DNA of 11,310 bases from Ruminococcus sp. UBA4385 (GCA_002391065.1 DGRP01000157.1:1-11310), one strand, 5' to 3'. Shown: positions 1 to 7,280, numbered from the stretch's first letter. Made by a program: numbers and translations. The notes: generated from the letters alone by a model not told the origin.

Positions 1-52
1 GGCAAGCAGATGATGTGCAGAGGCGTTAGCCGCGGGTTGTGCGGTGTTGCCT

Positions 53-598
53 TTACGTTCTGCTATGTCCGCAGTTTACGCAGGATTGGCTTGAAAACTG
101 ATTCTGCTTTCCGCAGGAGGGGCATAGCCATACCTTCTGGCTGTCAAGCGCAGGATTGCCTGTCAGGGCATTTTCAAGGGTGGTGTTGCCTTGCTGACCT
201 TTTTTGAAACGCTCGTAGTCATCATAGAAGGTCACTCTCGAGCTGTGGTTGAGCTCATAAACATTCTCGCAGAGCTCTCCGAAGGCATAAAGCAGAAGCA
301 TGAAAAACCAGAATACGAGCAGATTCTTTATCATCAGAACAATCATGCTGACACGCACTATATCCTCATTTTTAGAATCCTTATCAGTAAACAGATTTAC
401 CGCAGTTTTAATCATACGACTGTCATCAACCTCTTCAATCGTGATTTTACCGTCGGTGTAGTTCTGAGTATTAATGTAAAGCTCATCATACTTATTTATA
501 GTGATTATATGTACAATACAAATAAGCAGCGTACCCAGAATAGCCAGAATAGTTGCCAACGTCTGAATTTTGTCTCCTGCATTGCTGAATCTTTTCAT
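53..598 (-). CDS. Two-helix membrane protein with C-terminal zinc ribbon, function unknown
   Basis: I do not recognise a named family. The 181-residue product has a hydrophobic helix near residues 13-34 and a second near 83-108, separated by a polar, acidic, probably extracytoplasmic loop. A charged stretch follows, and the C-terminus ends in a zinc ribbon of the form CPSCGK...CVNCGH, with two CxxC knuckles that probably bind one zinc in the cytoplasm. The ATG at 598 is chosen because GGAGGT (complement of 606-611) lies seven bases upstream and a good promoter sits just before it. The gene is divergent from the XRE regulator and shares a repeat-rich 210-base control region with it. No enzyme motif is visible; a membrane sensor or scaffold role would be a guess. 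It ends close to the left edge, so downstream neighbours cannot be judged. Confidence 0.75.
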   Translation of the reverse strand: MKRFSNAGDKIQTLATILAILGTLLICIVHIITINKYDELYINTQNYTDGKITIEEVDDSRMIKTAVNLFTDKDSKNEDIVRVSMIVLMIKNLLVFWFFMLLLYAFGELCENVYELNHSSRVTFYDDYERFKKGQQGNTTLENALTGNPALDSQKVWLCPSCGKQNQFSSQSCVNCGHSRT

Positions 599-621
599 AG
601 TGATTACCTCCGTCTGATAAA

Positions 622-650
622 ACTATAGCATTAATGAATTTAAGTTTCAA
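622..650 (-). promoter_or_regulatory. Sigma-A promoter of the zinc-ribbon membrane protein gene
   Basis: Read on the minus strand, TTGAAA (complement of 645-650) and TATAGT (complement of 622-627) are 17 bases apart. The -10 is preceded by TGC, giving an extended -10. The predicted start site near 615 leaves a leader of about 17 bases that carries the GGAGGT site. Confidence 0.65.
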
Positions 651-688
651 TCTGAAATTTATTAATACTTTTATGAATAAACTTTAAC

Positions 689-722
689 AACCGAACTGTC
701 ATCAAATGTGTTCAGTTCGGTT
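689..722. repeat. Perfect 10-bp inverted repeat in the divergent intergenic region
   Basis: AACCGAACTG (689-698) and its exact reverse complement CAGTTCGGTT (713-722) flank a 14-base spacer. Neither side has a convincing T-tract, and the element lies upstream of the predicted start sites of both divergent genes. A DNA-level operator is therefore more likely than a terminator. The spacer contains CAAATGTG (703-710), the inverse of CACATTTG at 732-739. Which protein binds here is not known; the adjacent XRE regulator is a candidate. Confidence 0.6.
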
Positions 723-732
723 AGACTATAAC

Positions 733-758
733 ACATTTGTGATAAAATGTCAACATTT
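733..758. promoter_or_regulatory. Cluster of three alternating ACATTT half-sites, candidate XRE operator
   Basis: ACATTT (733-738), AAATGT (745-750) and ACATTT (753-758) form two overlapping palindromes with spacers of 6 and 2 bases. The cluster contains a possible extended -10 (TGA-TAAAAT, 740-748) and lies just upstream of the second candidate promoter of the XRE gene. The same half-site recurs in the pflA promoter. Dimeric XRE-family proteins commonly bind such short inverted repeats at their own promoters; assigning this site to the neighbouring regulator is inference. Confidence 0.45.
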
Positions 759-761
759 GCG

Positions 762-791
762 TTCATAAGTACCGGTATAGTATCGTATAAT
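762..791 (+). promoter_or_regulatory. Candidate promoter of the XRE gene
   Basis: TTCATA (762-767; four of six consensus bases) and TATAAT (786-791) are 18 bases apart. Transcription would start near 798, almost on the ribosome-binding site GAGGTG (798-803), giving a nearly leaderless message. An alternative extended -10, TGA-TAAAAT at 740-748, would give a leader of about 55 bases but has only a poor -35. I cannot decide between them. Confidence 0.4.
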
Positions 792-808
792 ATTACTGAG
801 GTGATCGT

Positions 809-1054
809 ATGGATAAGCAAGCTCTTGACCCTCAGTGCGTAGGTAATGCGATTTACAGATACAGACGGTGGAGAAAAATGTCTCAGGAAGTGCTTAGCGG
901 ACTTGCCGGCATCGGAAGAACGCATCTGAGCGCCATTGAGAGAGGTGAGCGCAAGCCGACTCTTGAAACTTTATACAGGCTGGCGCAGGCTCTTGGAGTG
1001 AATATGAGCGATCTGGTTGTCGAGATCGAAAAGGAACTGGAGAAAAAAGGCTGA
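809..1054 (+). CDS. XRE-family helix-turn-helix transcriptional regulator (small)
   Basis: The 81-residue protein is essentially one HTH_3/XRE (Cro/CI-type) DNA-binding domain covering about residues 10-70. Typical family features are the segment around MSQEVLSGLAGIGRTHLSAIERG (helices 2 and 3, with the recognition helix beginning near THLSAIE), the following KPTLETLYRLAQALGV, and a short charged tail with no effector domain. The ATG at 809 has GAGGTG five bases upstream. Such minimal proteins usually act as dimeric repressors or activators. The gene is divergent from the zinc-ribbon membrane gene, and only the pflA promoter separates it from pflA; that promoter's -35 begins two bases after the stop codon. 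Shared half-sites upstream of this gene and of pflA suggest autoregulation plus control of pflA. It carries no sign of belonging to a phage or toxin-antitoxin module. Confidence 0.88.
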   Translation: MDKQALDPQCVGNAIYRYRRWRKMSQEVLSGLAGIGRTHLSAIERGERKPTLETLYRLAQALGVNMSDLVVEIEKELEKKG

Positions 1055-1055
1055 C

Positions 1056-1084
1056 TTTACATTTGAATACATTTGTGGTATAAT
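1056..1084 (+). promoter_or_regulatory. Extended -10 promoter of pflA with two ACATTT half-sites in the spacer
   Basis: TTTACA (1056-1061) and TATAAT (1079-1084) are 17 bases apart, and TGG directly precedes the -10, making it extended. Two direct ACATTT copies at 1059-1064 and 1069-1074 lie one helical turn apart, overlapping the -35 and filling the spacer. The 16 bases 1069-1084 match 733-748 upstream of the XRE gene at 14 positions. Confidence 0.75.
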
Positions 1085-1115
1085 CATAATATATCATTTC
1101 AGGGAGTGACAGTAA

Positions 1116-1886
1116 GTGAAAGGCTATATCCATTCTACAGAAAGCTTCGGAACGGTTGACGGGCCGGGAGTAAGGTTTGTGATATTCTTTCAGGGCTGTC
1201 CTATGCGCTGTCTGTATTGTCACAATCCCGATACATGGAAATTCGGGCAGGGCACACAAATGACTGCCGAGGAGCTTCTCGGGCAGTATGAGGCTGTAAA
1301 GGAGTTTATGAAAGACGGCGGTATCACCTGCACAGGCGGAGAGCCGTTGGTGCAGATCGACTTCCTGACTGAGCTTTTTGAAAAGGCAAAGGCAAGGGGT
1401 ATACATACCTGCCTTGATACCTGCGGTATCTGCTTTGAGCCGAACAGCGAAACAACTGTCCTAAAATATGTACAGTTGTTAAAAGTGACTGATCTTGTAA
1501 TGCTTGACATCAAGCATATTGACAGTGATGCTCATAAGAAGCTCACAGGGCATGGAAATGAGAATATACTTGCATTTGCCAAGTTCGTAAGTGACCATGC
1601 AGTGCCGATATGGATACGTCATGTGATAGTGCCGGGTATAACCGATGATGAGGGTGAGCTTCTGCGTCTGGGAGCATTTATCTCGGGGCTTAAAACGCTG
1701 AATGCGATCGATGTTCTGCCTTATCACACTATGGGAAAGGCAAAGTATGAACAGCTGGGGCTTGAATATCCCCTCGGTGACACGCCTGCACTTTCAAAGG
1801 CTGAGGCAGTAAAGGCTCGGCAAACAATTATGAGAGGGCTCAGAGAAGAGCTCCTTCGCCGTAAAAGGCAGACCTCTGCGCAATGA
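1116..1886 (+). CDS. pflA: Pyruvate formate-lyase 1-activating enzyme (radical SAM)
   Basis: The enzyme uses S-adenosylmethionine and a [4Fe-4S] cluster to install the catalytic glycyl radical on pyruvate formate-lyase, which splits pyruvate to acetyl-CoA and formate in anaerobic fermentation. The cluster motif CxxxCxxC is Cys28-Cys32-Cys35, in the order expected for glycyl-radical activases. The GGEP motif (in CTGGEPLVQ) that helps bind SAM follows near residue 70. At 256 residues it is close to the usual PflA length and lacks the extra ferredoxin-like insert of the longer glycyl-radical activases. The start is GTG at 1116, with AGGGAGTG seven bases upstream; the next in-frame Met lies inside the cluster motif and cannot be the start. 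It has its own promoter and terminator, and no pyruvate formate-lyase gene is in the window, so its partner must lie elsewhere. Family assignment is firm; the exact glycyl-radical partner is inferred. Confidence 0.92.
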   Translation: MKGYIHSTESFGTVDGPGVRFVIFFQGCPMRCLYCHNPDTWKFGQGTQMTAEELLGQYEAVKEFMKDGGITCTGGEPLVQIDFLTELFEKAKARGIHTCLDTCGICFEPNSETTVLKYVQLLKVTDLVMLDIKHIDSDAHKKLTGHGNENILAFAKFVSDHAVPIWIRHVIVPGITDDEGELLRLGAFISGLKTLNAIDVLPYHTMGKAKYEQLGLEYPLGDTPALSKAEAVKARQTIMRGLREELLRRKRQTSAQ

Positions 1887-1905
1887 CCGCAGAGGCTTTC
1901 TTTTT
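1873..1905 (+). terminator. Rho-independent terminator overlapping the pflA stop codon
   Basis: CCTCTGCG (1873-1880) pairs perfectly with CGCAGAGG (1888-1895) around the 7-base loop CAATGAC, which contains the TGA stop. CTTTCTTTTT follows. The last sense codons of pflA form the left arm of the stem. Confidence 0.85.
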
Positions 1906-2066
1906 AAATAGTGGTTTTTAACCCGTCAGCTTCTGACTTAATAGAGTATATAGCCGACTTTATTTCCTCGGAAATAAAAACAAGTGTACAAAAATTAACC
2001 CTGAAACAAATTCAGGCACGGCAGGAAAAAGCTTTGATAAAAAATCTTAAAAAAATGTAAAGCGCC
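1906..2066. other. Intergenic region between pflA and carA with small palindromes
   Basis: No gene is visible in this AT-rich stretch. It holds GTCAG-ctt-CTGAC (1925-1937) and a perfect 20-base interrupted palindrome, TTTATTTCC-tc-GGAAATAAA (1959-1978). The second lies about 90 bases upstream of the carA -35 and has no T-tract on the plus strand, so it could be a dimeric-regulator site. No T-box, PyrR-type leader or riboswitch fold is apparent. Confidence 0.5.
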
Positions 2067-2095
2067 TTTACAAAGAGAGGCGATTGTGCTATAAT
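2067..2095 (+). promoter_or_regulatory. Strong extended -10 promoter of carA-carB/dapF
   Basis: TTTACA (2067-2072) and TATAAT (2090-2095) are 17 bases apart, with TGC immediately before the -10. The predicted start near 2102 leaves a leader of only about 30 bases before the carA start codon. That is too short for a transcription attenuator of the PyrR or T-box kind. Confidence 0.85.
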
Positions 2096-2132
2096 AGTAT
2101 TGCTGAAAAAATGACTAAAGGAGGAGCTAAGT

Positions 2133-3215
2133 GTGCAGAAGTCATATCTGATACTGGAAAACGGTACTATATTTGAAGGCAAGAGCTTCGGCGCTGACGG
2201 CGAGGCTATCGGTGAGATAGTTTTCACTACGGCGATGACGGGCTATCTTGAAACACTGACTGATCCGAGCTATTACGGACAGATAGTTGTTCAGACTTTT
2301 CCGCTTATTGGTAATTACGGAGTTATTCCCGAGGATTTTGAAAGCGAGTGTCCTCACGTCAGAGGCTATATTGTCAGAGATTGGTGTCAAGAACCCAGCA
2401 ATTTCCGTTGCGAGGGTGATCTTGACACTTTTTTAAAGCAAAATAATATTGTCGGCCTGTACGGAATAGACACAAGACAGCTCACAAAGATTGTAAGAGA
2501 GTCGGGTGTTATGAACGGAAAGATCGTTCCCGAGGGTTCAAGCTTCGGGCTGACAGACCTCAGACAGTACGAGATTATTGACGCTGTAAAGAACACCACC
2601 TGCGATAAAGAGCAGACCTTCAGGCCCGAGGGCGAGACTAAGAGAAGAGTGGTTCTTTATGACTTCGGTGCAAAGCACAATATCGGCCGTGAGCTTGTAA
2701 AGCGTGGGTGCGAGGTAATTGTAGTGCCTGCTTATACAAGCGCTGAAAGAGTGAAGGAGCTTGCTCCCGACGGCATAATGCTCTCAAACGGCCCCGGAGA
2801 CCCCGCCGAGAATAAGGAGATCATTGCAGAGCTTAAAAAGCTTATCCCGAACAAGATACCAACCTTTGGTATCTGTCTCGGACATCAGCTTCTGGCACTT
2901 GCTCACGGAGCAACTACCTCAAAGCTAAAATACGGCCACAGAGGCGCAAATCAGCCCTGTGAAAATACCGAAACGGGCAGAGTATATATAACATCTCAGA
3001 ATCACGGCTATGCTGTTGATACGGAGTCGCTTCCTGCGAATGCTAAGGCTCTTTATATCAATGCGAATGACGGCACCTGCGAGGGTGTAAGATACACAAA
3101 CGAGCCTGCTTTCTCGGTGCAGTTCCACCCCGAGGCCTGCGGAGGTCCGCTGGATACAGGCTTTCTGTTTGATGAGTTCGTTTCAATGATAGACAAGGCT
3201 AAGGAAAGGGAGTGA
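2133..3215 (+). CDS. carA: Carbamoyl-phosphate synthase small (glutaminase) subunit
   Basis: CarA hydrolyses glutamine and passes ammonia through a tunnel to CarB, which makes carbamoyl phosphate for pyrimidine and arginine synthesis in the cytoplasm. The N-terminal CPSase small-chain domain covers about residues 1-140 (LENGTIFEGKSFGA, then MTGYLETLTDPSY). The class I glutamine amidotransferase domain follows from about 168, with SNGPGDP, the nucleophile Cys248 in FGICLGHQL, and His332 and Glu334 in FHPEACGGP, completing the triad. The length of 360 residues is normal for clostridial CarA. The start is GTG at 2133, eight bases after AAAGGAGG (2117-2124). It is the first gene of an operon; carB starts four bases after its stop, with its ribosome-binding site inside the end of carA, implying translational coupling and matched subunit amounts. 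Confidence 0.97.
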   Translation: MQKSYLILENGTIFEGKSFGADGEAIGEIVFTTAMTGYLETLTDPSYYGQIVVQTFPLIGNYGVIPEDFESECPHVRGYIVRDWCQEPSNFRCEGDLDTFLKQNNIVGLYGIDTRQLTKIVRESGVMNGKIVPEGSSFGLTDLRQYEIIDAVKNTTCDKEQTFRPEGETKRRVVLYDFGAKHNIGRELVKRGCEVIVVPAYTSAERVKELAPDGIMLSNGPGDPAENKEIIAELKKLIPNKIPTFGICLGHQLLALAHGATTSKLKYGHRGANQPCENTETGRVYITSQNHGYAVDTESLPANAKALYINANDGTCEGVRYTNEPAFSVQFHPEACGGPLDTGFLFDEFVSMIDKAKERE

Positions 3216-3219
3216 TAGG

Positions 3220-6200
3220 ATGCCGCTTAATAAGGATATAAAAAGAGTTCTTGTGATAGGTTCGGGTCCTATCGTTATAGGTCAGGCCGCAGAGTTTGAC
3301 TACGCAGGTACACAGGCCTGCCGTGCTCTCAAACAGCAGGGGCTGGAGGTAATACTTATAAACTCAAACCCTGCAACTATCATGACAGACAGCGCAATGG
3401 CTGATAAGATCTATATCGAGCCCCTTACCCTTGAAACTGTCAGAAGAGTTATAAAGAAGGAACGCCCTGACAGCCTGCTCTCGACCCTCGGCGGTCAGAC
3501 AGGACTGACACTCTCCATGCAGCTTGCAAAGGAGGGCTTCCTTGATGAGTACGGAGTGAAGCTTTTGGGAGCTAATCCCGAAACAATTGACAAGGCCGAG
3601 GACAGACAGCTCTTCAAGGACACTATGGAGTCTATCGGTCAGCCATGCATACCCTCGCTTGTTGTAAACACGGTAGAGGAGGCTGTAGAATTTGCAAACC
3701 AGCCGGGGATAGGCTATCCGCTGATAATCAGACCTGCATTCACTCTCGGAGGAACAGGCGGCGGAATAGTCAACAACGAAGAGGAGCTTCGTGAGATAAC
3801 AAGAAACGGTCTTTACCTTTCACCTATCACTCAGGTTCTTGTTGAGAAGAGCATTGCAGGCTGGAAGGAAATAGAGTTTGAGGTAATGCGTGACTCTAAG
3901 GGCAACGTTATAACAGTCTGCTCGATGGAGAACTTTGACCCTGTCGGAGTTCACACGGGTGACTCTATAGTTATTGCTCCTGCGGTAACTCTTGCCGACA
4001 AGGAATATCAGATGCTGCGATCTGCTGCTCTGAAGATAATAGACACCCTGAAGGTAGAGGGTGGCTGCAACTGTCAGTTTGCACTTAATCCCGATTCGTT
4101 TGAGTATGCCGTTATCGAAGTAAACCCGAGAGTTTCACGTTCCTCGGCACTGGCATCTAAAGCGACAGGCTATCCTATCGCAAAGGTAGCAGCCCAGATC
4201 GCAATAGGCTACACTCTTGATGAGATCAAGAACGCTGTCACAGGCAAGACCTATGCCTGCTTTGAGCCTGCACTCGACTACGTTGTAGTCAAGCTCCCCA
4301 AGTGGCCTTTCGACAAGTTCGTATATGCAAAGCGTGAGCTCGGCACTCAGATGAAGGCAACAGGCGAGGTAATGGCTATCGGCTCGACATTTGAGCAGGC
4401 CATAATGAAGGCTGTGCGTGGTGCTGAGATAGGTCATGACTGCCTTATCTCACCTAAGATGGCAGACCTTGACGATGAGACTGTCAGAGAAAGACTTCAT
4501 GACTGCACCGATGAGCGTATCTTCGTAGTTTACGAAGCACTCAGAAGGGGAGTCACTGTTGATGAGATACACGAGATAACTAAGATAGACGAGTGGTTCC
4601 TCTATAAGCTCACAAAGCTTATAGATATGGAGAATACTCTCAAATCTGACAACAGCTTTGAGACCTATCTTGAAGCAAAGAAGCTCGGCTATACCGACAA
4701 GGTGATAGAGCGCCTTACAGGCAAGCCTGTTGAAAGACCTGTTCACGCTGTTTTCAAAATGGTAGATACCTGCGCTGCCGAGTTTGCAGCTCAGACACCT
4801 TATTTCTACTCTACCTATGATAATGACGATGAAGCTTCAAAGTTCATTGCCGCAAAGGGTCACGACAGAAAGACTGTTATAGTTTTCGGCTCGGGTCCTA
4901 TCCGTATCGGACAGGGAATAGAGTTCGACTATGCATCGGTACACTGTGTGTGGGCTCTGAAAGAAAAGGGCTATGACGTTGTTATCGTAAACAACAACCC
5001 CGAGACCGTATCCACCGATTTCGACACTGCCGACAGACTGTATTTTGAACCTCTCACCGATGAGGACGTAATGAACATCATCAGGGTTGAAAGACCTGTA
5101 GGCGTTGTGGTTGCCTTCGGAGGACAGACCGCTATCAAGCTTACAAAGCACCTTGCCAAAAACGGCGTTAAGATAATGGGCACACCGCCCGACGCAATTG
5201 ACTGTGCCGAGGACAGAGAGCGCTTTGATGAGCTCCTTGAAAAGTATCAGATCAAGCGTCCTGAGGGCTTTACCGTAATGACCTGCGAGGAGGCTCTGGA
5301 GATCGCAAACAGGATACACTATCCTGTTCTGATGCGTCCCTCATACGTCCTCGGAGGACAGAATATGATAATCGCCTTCAATGATGACGACATCAGGGAA
5401 TATATGGCGATAATCCTCGATCACGGTATTGAGAATCCTGTGCTGATAGACAAGTACCTTATGGGAACAGAGCTTGAGGTCGATGCTATCTGCGACGGCG
5501 AAGAGATACTTATCCCGGGCATTATGGAGCATATCGAGAGAACGGGCATACATTCGGGAGACTCTATCGCAGTTTATCCTGCATGGAACGTGTCCGACAA
5601 GCTTATGGAGCGCATAGTTGACTGTTCGAGAAAGCTTGCTGTTGCTCTCGAAACAAAGGGTCTTGTAAATATCCAGTACATCGCATACAACGATGAGATC
5701 TATATTATCGAGGTAAACCCGAGGTCATCAAGAACTATCCCCTATATCTCAAAGGTAACGGGCGTTCCTATGGTTGACCTTGCAACAAGGGCTATGCTCG
5801 GAGAAAAGCTTGCCGATATGGGCTACGGAACAGGCCTTTACAGAAATTCGCCTTATGTGGCAGTTAAAGTGCCTGTGTTCTCGTTTGAAAAGCTCATTGG
5901 TGTAGACAATCAGCTCGGTCCCGAGATGAAGTCAACAGGTGAGGTGCTTGCAGTATCGAACTCTCTGGAGGAGTCACTTTATAAGGGCCTTATCGCAGCA
6001 GGCTACAGGCTTGACCAAAAGGGCGGAGTGTTCATAACTGTCAGAGATGCCGACAAGGCAGAGATACCGCAGACAGCAAAAATGTTCCAGGATCTGGGCT
6101 TCAAGCTTTATGCCACTAAGGGCACAGCCGAGGCGCTCAGACAGCACGATATTGAAGCTGAGGTCGTATCAAAAATTCACGAAGATCCCGAAAACAATAC

Positions 6201-7275
6201 TATCACTCTTATCGAAAGCGGAAAGATATCTTATGTTATCTCTACCTCTTCAAAGGGCAGAATACCTTCCCGTGACTCGGTAAAAATCAGAAGAAAGACC
6301 GTAGAGTGGAATATCCCGTGTCTTACCTCGATAGATACTGCAAATGCGATAGCCTCGTCTATCAGAAGCAAGTATACCGAGTCGAACACCGAGCTTGTTG
6401 ATATAAACAACCTTAGAAGTGAAAAGCATACCTATCACTTCACAAAAATGCACGGGTGCGGAAATGACTACATCTACTTCAACTGCTTTGACAAGGAGAT
6501 CGACAACCCCGAGGGTATGGCTCTTGCCCTTTCGGACAGGCACTTCGGTAGTGGCGGAGACGGTATAGTGCTTATATGCCGTTCCGACAAAGCGGCAGGA
6601 AAAATGCGTATCTTCAACCTTGACGGCTCCGAGGCTATGATGTGCGGAAACGGCATAAGATGTGTTGCGAAGTTTATGAGAGATAACGGTCTTGTAGACA
6701 GCGACGAATTTGAGATAGAGACTCTCAGCGGCAATATGAAGATACAGCTTACCCGTCATTACGGCGAGGTAAACGGCGCAACCGTAGATATGGGTCCTGC
6801 AATACTTGAGCCTGCAAATATCCCTGTAAAGCTTGAGCCCGATAAAAACGGCAGGGTAGTTGACCGCACCGTAAAGATCGACGGCAGAGACTATAACATC
6901 ACCTGCGTATCTATGGGAAATCCTCATGCAGTTACGTTTGTGAACAATGTTGATAATATTGACCTTGAAAAGGTAGGCCCGAAGTTTGAGTTTGACCCGA
7001 TCTTCCCCGAGAGGGTAAACACGGAGTTTATCAAGGTGATAGACGATCACACTCTGAAAATGAGAGTGTGGGAGCGAGGCTCGGGCGAGACCTGGGCTTG
7101 CGGAACAGGTGCCTGTGCGGCAGCAGTTGCAGCAGTGCTCAACGGCTACTGCGAGAAGGATACCGAGATAACAGTTCTTCTGCGCGGCGGAACGCTGAAA
7201 ATCAAAGTTACCGATGAGGCCGTTTATATGAGTGGAAACGCAGTAACGGTATTCTCGGGAGAGATAACGATATAA
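3220..7275 (+). CDS. carB-dapF: Carbamoyl-phosphate synthase large subunit fused to diaminopimelate epimerase
   Basis: A single 1351-residue frame holds two complete enzymes. Residues 1 to about 1063 are CarB: a first ATP-grasp synthetase half to about 400 (metal-ligand motif Glu300-x-Asn302 in IEVNPRVSRSSA), the oligomerisation region, a second half from about 545 (Glu831-x-Asn833 in IEVNPRSSRT), and the MGS-like allosteric domain at about 936-1060 with the phosphate-site pattern ATKGT (Thr966, Thr969). Residues from about 1070 to 1351 are DapF, which interconverts LL- and meso-diaminopimelate: FTKMHGCGND at the start, catalytic Cys1142 in MMCGNGIRC and Cys1294 in WACGTGAC. Both parts are full length with no visible missing key residue. 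The join (about 1060-1070, ending LVDINNLRSEKHTY) is short. No stop or ribosome-binding site occurs there, and the first Met of the DapF part (1077, codon at 6448) lies inside its first strand. The ATG at 3220 follows AAAGGGAG at 3205-3212, seven bases away. Predicted mass is near 149 kDa. The enzyme identities are firm; that one polypeptide persists uncleaved is inferred. Confidence 0.95.
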   Translation: MPLNKDIKRVLVIGSGPIVIGQAAEFDYAGTQACRALKQQGLEVILINSNPATIMTDSAMADKIYIEPLTLETVRRVIKKERPDSLLSTLGGQTGLTLSMQLAKEGFLDEYGVKLLGANPETIDKAEDRQLFKDTMESIGQPCIPSLVVNTVEEAVEFANQPGIGYPLIIRPAFTLGGTGGGIVNNEEELREITRNGLYLSPITQVLVEKSIAGWKEIEFEVMRDSKGNVITVCSMENFDPVGVHTGDSIVIAPAVTLADKEYQMLRSAALKIIDTLKVEGGCNCQFALNPDSFEYAVIEVNPRVSRSSALASKATGYPIAKVAAQIAIGYTLDEIKNAVTGKTYACFEPALDYVVVKLPKWPFDKFVYAKRELGTQMKATGEVMAIGSTFEQAIMKAVRGAEIGHDCLISPKMADLDDETVRERLHDCTDERIFVVYEALRRGVTVDEIHEITKIDEWFLYKLTKLIDMENTLKSDNSFETYLEAKKLGYTDKVIERLTGKPVERPVHAVFKMVDTCAAEFAAQTPYFYSTYDNDDEASKFIAAKGHDRKTVIVFGSGPIRIGQGIEFDYASVHCVWALKEKGYDVVIVNNNPETVSTDFDTADRLYFEPLTDEDVMNIIRVERPVGVVVAFGGQTAIKLTKHLAKNGVKIMGTPPDAIDCAEDRERFDELLEKYQIKRPEGFTVMTCEEALEIANRIHYPVLMRPSYVLGGQNMIIAFNDDDIREYMAIILDHGIENPVLIDKYLMGTELEVDAICDGEEILIPGIMEHIERTGIHSGDSIAVYPAWNVSDKLMERIVDCSRKLAVALETKGLVNIQYIAYNDEIYIIEVNPRSSRTIPYISKVTGVPMVDLATRAMLGEKLADMGYGTGLYRNSPYVAVKVPVFSFEKLIGVDNQLGPEMKSTGEVLAVSNSLEESLYKGLIAAGYRLDQKGGVFITVRDADKAEIPQTAKMFQDLGFKLYATKGTAEALRQHDIEAEVVSKIHEDPENNTITLIESGKISYVISTSSKGRIPSRDSVKIRRKTVEWNIPCLTSIDTANAIASSIRSKYTESNTELVDINNLRSEKHTYHFTKMHGCGNDYIYFNCFDKEIDNPEGMALALSDRHFGSGGDGIVLICRSDKAAGKMRIFNLDGSEAMMCGNGIRCVAKFMRDNGLVDSDEFEIETLSGNMKIQLTRHYGEVNGATVDMGPAILEPANIPVKLEPDKNGRVVDRTVKIDGRDYNITCVSMGNPHAVTFVNNVDNIDLEKVGPKFEFDPIFPERVNTEFIKVIDDHTLKMRVWERGSGETWACGTGACAAAVAAVLNGYCEKDTEITVLLRGGTLKIKVTDEAVYMSGNAVTVFSGEITI

Positions 7276-7280
7276 ACTTA

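Noticed and set aside
1..52. A further minus-strand gene at the left edge
   Set aside because: One frame is open to the edge, but 52 bases are too few to support a call, and no start signal or motif is seen.
10..207. A 65-codon plus-strand frame at the left edge
   Set aside because: It mostly overlaps the zinc-ribbon gene in antisense, lacks a ribosome-binding site, and its product resembles no known protein.
894..1406. A 170-codon minus-strand frame across the XRE-pflA junction
   Set aside because: It is antisense to two genes with strong motifs and to the pflA promoter, with no recognisable domain.
2096..2132. Possible PyrR attenuator, T-box or riboswitch before carA
   Set aside because: The leader is only about 30 bases and has no alternative hairpins or T-tract.
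6250..7050. A 266-codon open frame on the minus strand opposite the DapF part
   Set aside because: It lies wholly antisense to a clearly coding, motif-complete gene. Its product has no recognisable domain and low-complexity Tyr/Val composition typical of antisense frames.
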